Assembly: GCA_946999645.1 (NCBI GenBank) | Contig: CAMQDS010000001.1 | Span: forward strand, 124,001-188,000 | Length of the DNA stretch: 64,000 bases | Source of the DNA: an uncultured Bacteroidales bacterium | GTDB taxonomy: Bacteria > Bacteroidota > Bacteroidia > Bacteroidales > UBA932 | Direction of reading: 5' to 3' | Shown: piece by piece, positions 34,701-43,056 of the stretch | Numbering within the stretch: position 1 is the first letter of the stretch | Layout of the letters: each line of letters begins with the position of its first letter | Program-made: the position numbers and the translations under genes | The notes under the pieces: model-generated | What the model was told of the DNA's origin: nothing | The model's database searches: none | What the model saw: the letters and a program-made list of their open reading frames with translations, nothing else

Positions 34701-35083
34701 GTAGAGAATTTGTGAACAGGTGGCGTAAACCAGGTGACGAGGTACATACAAATATCCCTTCATTGTCAGATGAAGGCTTGGTTTCACACGATAGGAAATA
34801 TGAGATAGCGGACAATAAATGGGAAATGTACAATAAGAGTGATATAAGGGTGGTTTCCTCTGCTTTCTTACGTTGTCGTTCAATATCATTGAGATATAAT
34901 TTCGGCAAAAAGATATTGGAAAAATTACCATTCAGTTATGGTAGTTTCACAATAGAAGGTACTAACCTTTTTGTAATAAAAGACAAAAAACTGGTTGGTC
35001 AGGACCCAGAACAAATGCCTTTGTATCTTGGGGCTATTCCTCCTATGGCAGGATTCTCCTGCAGGCTTAGTCTGACATTTTAA
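31793..35083 (+). CDS. SusC/RagA family TonB-dependent outer membrane transporter
   Basis: A 1096-residue outer-membrane importer driven by TonB. It has a signal peptide ending near residue 29, a carboxypeptidase-regulatory-like beta-sandwich (about 33-110), a TonB-box-like EVVVTGY at about 114-120, a plug domain with VWVVDGIILDEP near 192 and IERIDILKDVSATAIYGVKAANGVIVITT near 230 (shown only in part by family resemblance), and a 22-strand barrel to the C-terminal Phe. It starts with GTG. susD follows after 11 bases and a lipoprotein after that. No glycoside hydrolase is present, so the cargo may be peptide or another small polymer rather than a glycan. Confidence 0.93.
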   Translation: MKQEQKIKAFTTLLFMAITILCFNSHAQADNYRITGTVSDDKGDPLPGASIIVKDSKEWATSNIDGKFVLVTKKKPPFVLTFSFVGMEPMEIKVTDPSQAVLAIMSYDSNLIDEVVVTGYQEIDKRKLSSSIISKKMDDINIPSVTSIDGMLQGQLAGVSVLNMSSTPGVTPKIRIRGSSSITGNREPVWVVDGIILDEPVNVSTEELNNIDNINFIGNAISGLNPNDIERIDILKDVSATAIYGVKAANGVIVITTKKGKEGRASVTYNGTFTLQQAPSYGMLNLMNSKERIEMSEEMLRRGFEFKGVAPTSMAFEGLLSKLWNKEISYDEFRNGVRDLKNLNTDWMGILFSPAPTVQNDVSVSGASNRTNYYFSLGHTMQNGLSAYEKVRRLTAMLKVDVKLLDNLSIGLKLSTGSNNSKYPHSSVSLIDYAHRTSRAITPYAPDGSLQYYAKSKSRFVELPFNILNELENSGREIMSRNTTGTLYLNWSIRKWLKLNSLASMSNNDTNTEEWADEKSYYISTQRLLPYKVRPVNPEEFYQYSIIPVGGELKKNTVNNTRYTLRNSLEINKTFLGKHNISGVIGQELTSSHYNGTDFTRFGYMPFRGKTFASIESSTYLKYAEKTVENNPKITDTYTNTVSFYSALSYTYDDRYVLNFNIRTDGSNRFGQDKSVRFLPVWSVSGKWNAHEEKFLRNVSWLNTLGIRASYGIQGNVHPSQTPYLIVRRNNYNDLLGDFTSELKQFPNNSLRWEKTVSYNFGLDLGFFDNRISGALDIYNKIGYDQVVSRTVRPSNGTNTVVINGGDVSNKGWEISLNIVPIRNKNWVWSLSLNTSKNYNIVLNEGDVVTKWQDYVNGSIIRNGTAINSFYSYRFKGLNHNTGLPEFYGESEKDEHGKTIINSYEEAYKAAFVYSGKREPDLSGGFSSSLKYKNLTLNALFAFSVGGRTRLNDLYMSSGQGLPLPQQNMSREFVNRWRKPGDEVHTNIPSLSDEGLVSHDRKYEIADNKWEMYNKSDIRVVSSAFLRCRSISLRYNFGKKILEKLPFSYGSFTIEGTNLFVIKDKKLVGQDPEQMPLYLGAIPPMAGFSCRLSLTF

Positions 35084-35094
35084 ATAACGGCACA

Positions 35095-36519
35095 ATGAAA
35101 ATAAAACATATAAATATATTAATATTACCCATCCTTATTTTAATAACCAGTTGCGATAGATTCCTAGAAGAAAAATCTCAGGATTTATATATTCCTAAAA
35201 CAGTCCAAGACTTAAAGGAACTTATTGCTGGAGAAGGTTTGGGGCTTGGTAGTAAGAAGGCTGCTTCTCTTTCAGAGTTTGTAGATGTAATGACAGATGA
35301 TGTAGGGGAAAATGTTAATCCGCGTAGAAAGTCAGGTACAGATTCGCGTGATAGAGTTTGGAGTTATTATACTTGGCAGAAAGACCCTGAAGTAATGCAG
35401 GATAACCAAATTTTTAGAGATTATTCTTGGGAAACATATTACCATAGGATTGTCCTTTCAAATATGATTTTATCACGTGCAGATGAACTACCTGGAACGG
35501 AGGTAGAAAGAAATGACGCGAAGGGAGAAGCTTTTTTCCTTAGGGCTTTTTCATATTTTATGCTAATCAATTCATACGCAAAACCTTACACCACAGCAAA
35601 GGAAGCAGAGGGCGAAAAAGGAGTGCCTATAAATTCATTTACCGATGTGCAAAAAGAACGGAATATAAGTCCTTCAAGTGTTAAAGCAGTATATGATTTG
35701 ATTGAAGAAGATATTAATGAGGCTATAAAATGTTTCTCAAAATCAAAATTAGAGAAATCCATACTGAGACCTGGATTAGAAGCGGCTCTTTTGCTTAAAA
35801 GCAGAGTTTCTCTTTATACAAAAAAGTATGAAGCCGTTATCGCCTCTGTAGATGAATTGCTTAAAGTAACTGATAAGCATCTTTTTGACATAAGAAAGTT
35901 AGATAAGAACTCTCGTTTTATAGATAAAAACAATACTGAAATACTTTTCTCTTATGGGGAATACTATCTTTCTAACTATGTAGCAGCTGGACCGACTTCA
36001 AAAGGAAGTTTTGTTGTATCTCCAGATTTATATGAAAAATATGCCAAGGACGATGCACGAAAAAAGGTATTTTTCTCTCAGTATAAACCTCGTATAAAGC
36101 CATTTAAGTATTACAGTCTTTCCTCCAAACAGGTGAAAGCTTACGCATTCAGATTAGGAGAGGCTTATTTGAACAGGGCTGAAGCCAAATTCTTACTGGG
36201 TGATAATGCTGGTGCTATAAAAGACATAGAAACCCTACGAGCTTCAAGAATAGATGGTGATCCGTCAATAAAAATAAATACTAATGACGAATTATTGGAA
36301 AAAATAAGACTGGAGCGTCGTCTTGAACTTTGTTTTGAAGGGCACAGATGGTTTGACCTTCGTAGATACGGTTGTCCTTCCATCTCTCATACCTACAGTT
36401 CCTCTGATAATGCTGCCAATAAAACAATATTTAAATTAGAAGTCGGAGATAGCAGGTATACCCTGCCTTACCCCCATGCTGAAATCAAAAACATACACAA
36501 GCCAGAAAATCATGAGTAG
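35095..36519 (+). CDS. SusD/RagB family substrate-binding lipoprotein
   Basis: A 474-residue SusD-like lipoprotein that caps the SusC barrel and binds cargo. The signal peptide ends with the lipobox at Cys20 (LITSC). TPR-like helices are suggested by KGEAFFLRAFSYFMLIN near 142-158 and AYLNRAEAKFLLGDNAGA near 356; the C-terminal RLERRLELCFEGHRWFDLRRYG is a family hallmark. The stop codon overlaps the start of the next gene by 8 bases, so the three genes form one operon. Confidence 0.92.
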   Translation: MKIKHINILILPILILITSCDRFLEEKSQDLYIPKTVQDLKELIAGEGLGLGSKKAASLSEFVDVMTDDVGENVNPRRKSGTDSRDRVWSYYTWQKDPEVMQDNQIFRDYSWETYYHRIVLSNMILSRADELPGTEVERNDAKGEAFFLRAFSYFMLINSYAKPYTTAKEAEGEKGVPINSFTDVQKERNISPSSVKAVYDLIEEDINEAIKCFSKSKLEKSILRPGLEAALLLKSRVSLYTKKYEAVIASVDELLKVTDKHLFDIRKLDKNSRFIDKNNTEILFSYGEYYLSNYVAAGPTSKGSFVVSPDLYEKYAKDDARKKVFFSQYKPRIKPFKYYSLSSKQVKAYAFRLGEAYLNRAEAKFLLGDNAGAIKDIETLRASRIDGDPSIKINTNDELLEKIRLERRLELCFEGHRWFDLRRYGCPSISHTYSSSDNAANKTIFKLEVGDSRYTLPYPHAEIKNIHKPENHE

Positions 36520-37420
36520 AAAAATAATATATTTAACATCTATATTACTTCCCTTATTTATAGTGGGTTGTAAAAAAGAATCCTTCGTTAAAGCTGAACT
36601 TGAACCTCCTTATTACAATACAAGTGACAGCAGTACAGACCCGATTCAGCATTATAAATCAATTATTTTTAATACATACGGAACATATCTTATAACAGCC
36701 CCTACAATAAGGGACTATGCGTATAATTTTGCCAATAAAAATAAAATAGATTTAACAGCCCCTGAACAGTCAGAAGAGAATTTGTTACATGGTATTAAAA
36801 TTTTGAAAGAGCAATTTTTGAATTTATACCCTGTAGAATTTCTAAAGAAAAATCTGCCCTTTTCAATTTTACTTGCAGATAAAATAATATTTACAGGATA
36901 CATATCAGTCGAAGATGGAGTAGAGCCACCAAGACCGGAATATTATAGTTATGCGTCCTCATCCTTTATTGCAGTTTCTGGAATAAGAAAAAATATGGGA
37001 AAAAATCCGAAAGAAAGATTAGATTCCATTAGAGGTGATGTAAATGCCCGTTTTTGGCTCGATTACATTGAAGGTATAAAAGGTGGTTTTGAGGTGTCTA
37101 AATCATTCTATGAAGTAAGCAAGGGGCGTTATAAGAAAGATTATTTCGATGATCCAGCGACGATTAATTATTATAAAGACGGATTTATAAGTTACAATAA
37201 GGTGGCAACAATATACGATAGTAATGATGGATGGTATACTGAACTGCCAGATGAAGAATTAGACTTAAGACAATGGGTAGAATTTATCTTTAGAACCCCT
37301 AAAACCAAAATTGCAGATATTATAAATGCTCCAGGCAACGAAAAAATGCTAAAAAAATATGAAATACTAAAGCAATCATTTTTGGATGTAGGTTTTAATA
37401 TCGAAAGTTTATCAAAATAA
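36512..37420 (+). CDS. SusCD-associated lipoprotein, possibly an inactive zinc metallohydrolase relative
   Basis: A 302-residue lipoprotein with signal and lipobox at Cys20 (IVGC). I chose ATG 36512, which overlaps susD by 8 bases, over an upstream in-frame ATG at 36476, because it gives a clean signal peptide. Layout resembles the 'substrate import-associated zinc metallohydrolase' lipoproteins that follow some SusC/SusD pairs. A helix where HExxH is expected (RFWLDYIEGIKGGFEVSKSF, about 182-201) is followed by a GFISYNK segment and a helix RQWVEFIF. The zinc-binding HExxH is absent, and no other His-rich motif replaces it. It may be a cargo-binding accessory. The relationship is my inference from pattern, so confidence is moderate. 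Confidence 0.55.
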   Translation: MSRKIIYLTSILLPLFIVGCKKESFVKAELEPPYYNTSDSSTDPIQHYKSIIFNTYGTYLITAPTIRDYAYNFANKNKIDLTAPEQSEENLLHGIKILKEQFLNLYPVEFLKKNLPFSILLADKIIFTGYISVEDGVEPPRPEYYSYASSSFIAVSGIRKNMGKNPKERLDSIRGDVNARFWLDYIEGIKGGFEVSKSFYEVSKGRYKKDYFDDPATINYYKDGFISYNKVATIYDSNDGWYTELPDEELDLRQWVEFIFRTPKTKIADIINAPGNEKMLKKYEILKQSFLDVGFNIESLSK

Positions 37421-37445
37421 AGATCGTAATAATTGAAACATCTTG

Positions 37446-37479
37446 CTCCCGAAAAAAAAGTCTTTTTCGGGAGTTTTTT
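37446..37479 (+). terminator. Rho-independent terminator after the susCD operon
   Basis: CTCCCGAAAAA (37446-37456) pairs with TTTTTCGGGAG (37463-37473), an 11-bp stem with a 6-base loop, followed by TTTTTTA. It lies 25 bases after the lipoprotein stop. Confidence 0.93.
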
Positions 37480-37638
37480 ATTTATCAAATTAAAAATTTA
37501 AACGTTTTCATGTGCATAAAATGAACAATTTTATATTTTTCGGAAAAAATATTTATATATTAGCAGAGCAAAACGAAACGCAGTAACTTTTGATTTGAAA
37601 CTCAAAAACAACAACTGACTTTTGATAATAAAAACTAT

Positions 37639-39828
37639 ATGGTTATGAATTATTTATTCTATTTAGTCCCTGTAGCATCTGTTACAGCCCTATTATTTGC
37701 CTGGATTTTCTTTCGTGGCATGCTTCGTGAAAGCGAGGGTACCGTTACTATGAAGGAAATAGCCGAGTATGTCCGTGAAGGAGCTATGGCATATCTGAAA
37801 CAGCAATATAAGGTGGTGGGCGTTGTGTTTATCGTTCTTGCACTGTTTTTTGCAGTTCTTGCCTACGTATTTCATGTGCAAAATCCATGGGTGCCGTTTG
37901 CTTTTCTTACAGGAGGCTTATTCTCAGGACTTGCAGGATTTATAGGTATGAAAACAGCCACTTATGCTTCAGCAAGAACAGCAAATGCAGTAAGACGTTC
38001 TCTTAATTCGGGGCTAAAAGTTGCTTTTCGTTCAGGTGCAGTCATGGGGCTTACAGTGGTAGGTCTTGGACTATTAGATATCTCCGTGTGGTTTTTTGTG
38101 CTTCAGTTGTTTTATGATCCTTCAGTATCACAAAACCTTGTTGTAATAACTACAACAATGCTTACCTTCGGGATGGGTGCTTCTACTCAGGCTTTGTTTG
38201 CACGAGTCGGTGGAGGTATATATACTAAGGCTGCAGACGTAGGTGCGGATATAGTTGGTAAAGTTGAGGCTGATATTCCTGAAGACGACCCACGCAACCC
38301 AGCCACGATAGCGGACAATGTGGGTGATAATGTGGGTGACGTTGCCGGTATGGGGGCAGACTTGTATGAGTCTTATTGCGGTTCTATACTTGCAACTATG
38401 GCGTTAGGTGCATCTGCTTTCTTCGGTGATACCGAAATGCAGGTAAAAGCGATTATGGCTCCTATGTGCATTGCCGCCTTGGGTGTGTTCCTTTCAATCA
38501 TTGGTATATTTGCAGTTAGAACAAAAGAAGGAGCAGGTCTTATGCAACTTCTGAAATCGCTAAGTGTAGGTACCAATCTAAGTGCAATATTAATAGCCAT
38601 AGTTACTTTCGGTATTTTTTATCTTCTTGGTTTTAATAATTGGTGGCAACTTAGCTTATCTGTACTGTCAGGACTTCTTGCTGGAGTAATTGTCGGTAAG
38701 GTAACAGAATATTACACATCACATTCTTACAAGCCTACGCAAAAACTTGCAGAAAGTTCACAGACTGGTCCTGCAACAGTTATAATCAGTGGCTTTGGAC
38801 TCGGTATGGTTTCAACCGCCATTCCTGTTATAACAATTGCAGCAGCCATTATATTGTCATTTGCTTTTGCTACAGGCTTTCAATTCTCTACAGAAGTACT
38901 TTCAAATGGGCTTTATGGCATAAGCATCGCAGCCGTAGGTATGCTTTCTACCTTAGGTATAACTTTAGCAACAGATGCATACGGTCCTATAGCAGATAAC
39001 GCTGGAGGAAATGCACAGATGAGCGGTCTTGAATCTTCAGTACGAGAAAAGACTGATGTGCTTGATGCACTTGGAAATACAACGGCTGCAACAGGAAAAG
39101 GATTTGCTATTGGTTCAGCAGCTTTAACGGCACTTGCCTTATTAGCTTCATACATAGAAGAAATAAAGATAGGGCTTGCACACATAGGTACTACTGTCCT
39201 GCAACTTGGAGATAGAACTGTTGAAGTAGCTAAAGCCACCATTCCTGATATAGTTGAGTATTACAACATATCTTTAATGAACCCGATTGTGTTGGTCGGA
39301 ATCTTTTTAGGTGCTATGATGGCATTCCTGTTCTGCGGACTTACTACAAATGCAGTTGGGCGTGCCGCTCAGGAAATGGTAATTGAAGTGCGTCGTCAAT
39401 TCAAAGAAATAAAAGGCATCTTGACAGGTGAGCAGCGCCCTGACTACACAAGTTGTGTGAAAATATCTACAAAAGCAGCACAAAAAGAAATGGTTTTACC
39501 TTCGCTTATAGCGATAATTGTTCCTATACTTATAGGACTTTTACTTGGTCCGGGTGCAGTTATAGGTCTTTTGACTGGAGGTTTGGGAGCAGGCTTTGTA
39601 CTTGCTATCTTCCTTGCCAATTCTGGAGGTGCCTGGGATAATGCCAAAAAGTACGTTGAGGACGGACACTTTGGAGGAAAAAATTCTGTAGGTCATAAGG
39701 CAACCATCGTAGGCGATACAGTTGGTGACCCATTCAAAGACACTGCAGGTCCTGCTCTTAATATACTTATCAAACTAATGAGTATGGTTTCCATTGTAAT
39801 GGCAGGATTGACAGTACTCTTACATTAG
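37639..39828 (+). CDS. hppA: Membrane-bound ion-pumping pyrophosphatase, K+-dependent type
   Basis: A 729-residue integral protein with about 16 helices that couples pyrophosphate hydrolysis to H+ and/or Na+ transport. The catalytic segment is present: DVGADIVGKVEADIPEDDP near residues 204-222, then NPATIADNVGDNVGDVAGMG. GNTTAATGKGFAIGSAAL near 480 has Ala where K+-independent enzymes have Lys, so this is the K+-dependent class. Relatives in Bacteroides (B. vulgatus) have been reported to pump both Na+ and H+; which ion is used here cannot be read directly. It is a single-gene unit between two terminators. ATG at 37639 or 37645 could start it. Confidence 0.95.
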   Translation: MVMNYLFYLVPVASVTALLFAWIFFRGMLRESEGTVTMKEIAEYVREGAMAYLKQQYKVVGVVFIVLALFFAVLAYVFHVQNPWVPFAFLTGGLFSGLAGFIGMKTATYASARTANAVRRSLNSGLKVAFRSGAVMGLTVVGLGLLDISVWFFVLQLFYDPSVSQNLVVITTTMLTFGMGASTQALFARVGGGIYTKAADVGADIVGKVEADIPEDDPRNPATIADNVGDNVGDVAGMGADLYESYCGSILATMALGASAFFGDTEMQVKAIMAPMCIAALGVFLSIIGIFAVRTKEGAGLMQLLKSLSVGTNLSAILIAIVTFGIFYLLGFNNWWQLSLSVLSGLLAGVIVGKVTEYYTSHSYKPTQKLAESSQTGPATVIISGFGLGMVSTAIPVITIAAAIILSFAFATGFQFSTEVLSNGLYGISIAAVGMLSTLGITLATDAYGPIADNAGGNAQMSGLESSVREKTDVLDALGNTTAATGKGFAIGSAALTALALLASYIEEIKIGLAHIGTTVLQLGDRTVEVAKATIPDIVEYYNISLMNPIVLVGIFLGAMMAFLFCGLTTNAVGRAAQEMVIEVRRQFKEIKGILTGEQRPDYTSCVKISTKAAQKEMVLPSLIAIIVPILIGLLLGPGAVIGLLTGGLGAGFVLAIFLANSGGAWDNAKKYVEDGHFGGKNSVGHKATIVGDTVGDPFKDTAGPALNILIKLMSMVSIVMAGLTVLLH

Positions 39829-39850
39829 TATTAATTTTTTATTAATTTGA

Positions 39851-39908
39851 AGTTGCAATATTAGAGGATTATATGTCCTTATGTGTTGCAACTTTTTATA
39901 TTGATAAA
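39851..39908 (+). terminator. Terminator after hppA
   Basis: AGTTGCAA (39851-39858) pairs with TTGCAACT (39896-39903), with an inner AGGA/TCCT pairing, followed by a T-run. It lies 22 bases after the hppA stop. Confidence 0.7.
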
Positions 39909-39986
39909 ACTTTGTCTGTTCTTGATTATAAATAAAAGAATTGGTAAATTGCACAATAATTGTCGCAATGAGTAACGATTTAATAA

Positions 39987-39994
39987 TATCTTTG
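39987..39994 (+). promoter_or_regulatory. Candidate -7 promoter element for the lacI-nagB-tkt unit
   Basis: TATCTTTG, 37 bases before the LacI-family ATG. The nearest upstream TTG (39960-39962) is 24 bases away, longer than usual. Confidence 0.5.
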
Positions 39995-40031
39995 CCCGTT
40001 TTGTGATAAATATAATTAAAGCAACTGTAAT

Positions 40032-41060
40032 ATGAAGAGAATAACAATCAGAGATGTCGCCAGAGAAGCAGGAGTCTCAGTAACTTTGGTTTCATTTGTA
40101 ATGAACGCAAAAAGGAATAAAGACGGCAGATTAGATTGTCCTGTAAATCCTGATACGGCCAAAAGAGTTCTTCAAGTGGCTCAAAAATTAGGTTATCGAA
40201 GAAATTTTGCAGCTGCATCATTGCGTAGTGGAAGATCAAATACAATAGCAGTCATACCAAATGATATTTCCAATAAGTTCTTTGCTGGAATCTCTCGTTG
40301 CATAGAAGATATGGCGCACAAATACGGATATACCGTATTTTTCGCAAGTTCCGACGAAGATGCACAGAAACTTGGTTATGTCATGGATGCTGTATTGGCT
40401 CACAATATAGACGGAGTTATAGTTGCTCCTTGCACTGGAGGGGAAGATGCCATAAGGAAAGCCATAGATATGAGAGTCCCAGTAGTCCTTTTGGATAGAG
40501 ATATGGAAGGTTTTGATGGTGTAGGAAAGGTCCTGCTCAATGATATGGAAGCTGGAAGAATGGGGACAAACCTTCTGATTGATAGAGGATTCCGTAATGT
40601 GGAAATGATATCATATACTCTTGGTATCTCATCACTTTCAGAAAGAGAGTCGGGATATAGAAAAGCAATGATGGAACACGATATATACGACAATGTCCGT
40701 GTTCATTACACTACTTACGGAGATGCAGCCAACGATGTCGAAAAATTTATAAAAAATGCGGTAGAAAGAGGAGTTGACGCCTTTTTCCTACCTACATATT
40801 CACTTTCAGCCTTGGTGCTATCAGCAATGAAGAAATTAGGACTAAAAACTCCAGAAGACTTAGCAATTGTAGGCTTCGATGAAAGTGATATATATAGCCT
40901 TTATGAGACAACTGTAACCCATATAGTGCAGCCTCTCAAGGCATTAGGAGAAAAATCTGTAGAAGTGCTTACATCCATGATACAAGGCAAGGAAGCACAG
41001 ACCATAAAAATGGCACCGCAACTTATTCTTGGTGGCTCTACAGACAGGAAAGTTAAATAG
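40032..41060 (+). CDS. LacI family transcriptional regulator
   Basis: A 342-residue regulator with an N-terminal helix-turn-helix (TIRDVAREAGVSVTLVSFVM, residues 5-24), a hinge helix near 50-60 and a periplasmic-binding-protein-like effector domain (about 65-338) with FAGISRCIEDMAHKYGYTV and VGFDESDIYSLYETTVTHI. It lies 40 bases upstream of the NagB-LmbE fusion on the same strand and probably controls that gene and the transketolase pair, with a sugar phosphate or amino sugar as ligand. I did not find a convincing operator palindrome. Confidence 0.92.
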   Translation: MKRITIRDVAREAGVSVTLVSFVMNAKRNKDGRLDCPVNPDTAKRVLQVAQKLGYRRNFAAASLRSGRSNTIAVIPNDISNKFFAGISRCIEDMAHKYGYTVFFASSDEDAQKLGYVMDAVLAHNIDGVIVAPCTGGEDAIRKAIDMRVPVVLLDRDMEGFDGVGKVLLNDMEAGRMGTNLLIDRGFRNVEMISYTLGISSLSERESGYRKAMMEHDIYDNVRVHYTTYGDAANDVEKFIKNAVERGVDAFFLPTYSLSALVLSAMKKLGLKTPEDLAIVGFDESDIYSLYETTVTHIVQPLKALGEKSVEVLTSMIQGKEAQTIKMAPQLILGGSTDRKVK

Positions 41061-41100
41061 AACATAACGAAAATATCATAAATCTTTACAGATTACGAAA

Positions 41101-43035
41101 ATGAAACACTTTACATTACCAAAAGATGGAGGCCTTATTGAAGATAGGCTACCAAAGGGTATAAGTAACCCTTATGAAAAAGTCAACACTCACATTATAG
41201 AAGACTCTAACATTGCGAGTTGTAAAATAGCAGATATTGTAATAAAGGCAATTAAAGATTTTGAAGCTGCCAATATGGGGCGGTTATTCAAACTTGGTCT
41301 TACTACAGGAGAAACTCCTGCTTCTTTATATGATTGGCTTACAAAAAGATATGAAGAAGGGAAAATATCATTCAAAAATGTAGAGATTTTTTCAATAGAC
41401 GAATATTACCCTGCATCAAAAAATGATGCTCAGAGTAGAAACCACAGACTTCATGCTTCCTTTATCAATAAGGTTGATGTAAAAAAAGAGAATGTTCATA
41501 TACCAGACGGTACTATTTCACAAGATAATATAATTGACTATTGTGACGAATTTGATAAACTCATACGCGGACTTGATTTGCTTGTTATCGGTGTGGGTGA
41601 AAATGCACAAGTGGGTTTCAACGAAGCAGGGACTTCTGAAAAAAGTCGCACAAGAACAGTTCAATTGTCTTACAAGTCACGTAAAAGGCAGGCACGCAAT
41701 TTCAATGGAAACATTAAAGATACTCCAGCCTCTGCTATTACAGTTGGAATAGACACAATTATGTCAGCCAAAAGGATTATTCTTATGGCGTGGGGAGAAA
41801 ATAAGGCAGAAGCAGTAGCGCATATAGCTGAGGGTGAAATCGATGCAGCATGGCCAGCAACCTATTTGCAGGCACACAACAATCTTACATTGTTTACTGA
41901 CGAAACTGCATCATGCAATCTTACTCGAGTAGTAGCACCTTGGATGATAGGTCCTTGCGAATGGACACCTAAATTTATAAGAAAAGCAGTAGTATGGCTT
42001 TGTGGCAGAGTAAATAAACCTATACTCAAATTGACACATCAAGATTACCTTGAAAACTCTCTTGGCGAATTACTCGAACTCCATGGACCGTACGACAAAA
42101 TCAATATTGATGTCTTCAACGATTTGCAGCATACAATAACAGGTTGGCCAGGTGGAAAACCTAACGCAGAAGATTCTACACGACCTGTAAAATCAAAACC
42201 TTTCCCTAAAAAGGTACTCATATTTTCTCCTCACCCAGATGACGATGTTATCTCTATGGGCGGAACATTCATCCGTTTAGTTCAACAAGGACACAATGTA
42301 CACGTAGCATATGAAACATCTGGTGACGTTGCGGTACATGATGATGTAGTCCTGCAACATATTGACGCAGTAAGAGAACTTGGATATGGCGATAAATTGG
42401 ATGAAGTAAAGAAACTAATAAAGTCTAAGAAACCAGGAGAACCAGAACCTCGTGCACTATTAGACATGAAGGCTGCAATAAGAAGGAGTGAAGCAAGGGG
42501 AGCAGTTCGTTCATTCGGACTTAATGAAGACACTAATGCACACTTCTTAAATCTTCCATTTTATGAATCTGGCGGAGTTACAAAGTTACCAAGTTCACAG
42601 GTAGATATAGACATAATCAAAAAACTAATAAAAGAAATTCATCCTGATCAAATATATATGGCAGGTGACCTTGCTGACCCTCATGGCACTCATAGAGTAT
42701 GTACCGAAGCAGCCTTGGATGCAATAGGTCAGTTGAAAGAAGAAGGTGAAGAATGGCTTGAAAAAACCACGATATGGCTCTATAGAGGAGCATGGATGGA
42801 ATGGGAACTTGGAAGAGTAGATATGGCAGTTCCTTTAAGCCCTGGAGAGCTCATACAGAAACGTCATGCAATCTTCAGACACTTGTCACAGAAAGATATT
42901 GTACCATTCCCAGGAGATGATCCGAGAGAGTTTTGGCAGAGAGCTGAAGAAAGAACGCAGAATACTGCCTACTTATATGACAAATTGGGAATGGCTGAAT
43001 ATCAGGCAATAGAAGTATTCCTTAGACTTCAGTAA
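41101..43035 (+). CDS. NagB-like / LmbE (PIG-L) fusion protein
   Basis: A 644-residue two-domain protein. Residues about 35-290 match glucosamine-6-phosphate deaminase/isomerase (GLTTGETPASLYDWL, FSIDEYYP, SRTRTVQ, ATYLQAHNN). Residues about 365-640 match LmbE/PIG-L deacetylases, with SPHPDDDVISMGG (His378, Asp380, Asp381) and AGDLADPHGTHRVC as metal sites. The deaminase site is changed: by alignment to E. coli NagB, Asp141 is Asn168 and His143 is Gln170, while Glu148 is kept as Glu175. As I recall, Bacteroides homologues also deviate here. The protein may sense or bind amino-sugar phosphates and deacetylate a related substrate. It is often annotated NagB, but simple deaminase activity is doubtful. 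Confidence 0.87.
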   Translation: MKHFTLPKDGGLIEDRLPKGISNPYEKVNTHIIEDSNIASCKIADIVIKAIKDFEAANMGRLFKLGLTTGETPASLYDWLTKRYEEGKISFKNVEIFSIDEYYPASKNDAQSRNHRLHASFINKVDVKKENVHIPDGTISQDNIIDYCDEFDKLIRGLDLLVIGVGENAQVGFNEAGTSEKSRTRTVQLSYKSRKRQARNFNGNIKDTPASAITVGIDTIMSAKRIILMAWGENKAEAVAHIAEGEIDAAWPATYLQAHNNLTLFTDETASCNLTRVVAPWMIGPCEWTPKFIRKAVVWLCGRVNKPILKLTHQDYLENSLGELLELHGPYDKINIDVFNDLQHTITGWPGGKPNAEDSTRPVKSKPFPKKVLIFSPHPDDDVISMGGTFIRLVQQGHNVHVAYETSGDVAVHDDVVLQHIDAVRELGYGDKLDEVKKLIKSKKPGEPEPRALLDMKAAIRRSEARGAVRSFGLNEDTNAHFLNLPFYESGGVTKLPSSQVDIDIIKKLIKEIHPDQIYMAGDLADPHGTHRVCTEAALDAIGQLKEEGEEWLEKTTIWLYRGAWMEWELGRVDMAVPLSPGELIQKRHAIFRHLSQKDIVPFPGDDPREFWQRAEERTQNTAYLYDKLGMAEYQAIEVFLRLQ

Positions 43036-43056
43036 ACCTAACAAGTTATTATACAA

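Noticed and set aside
37500..37530. Partial palindrome upstream of hppA (TTCAT...ATGAA) as a LacI-type operator
   Set aside because: The symmetry is short and imperfect, and the LacI gene lies beyond hppA and a terminator.
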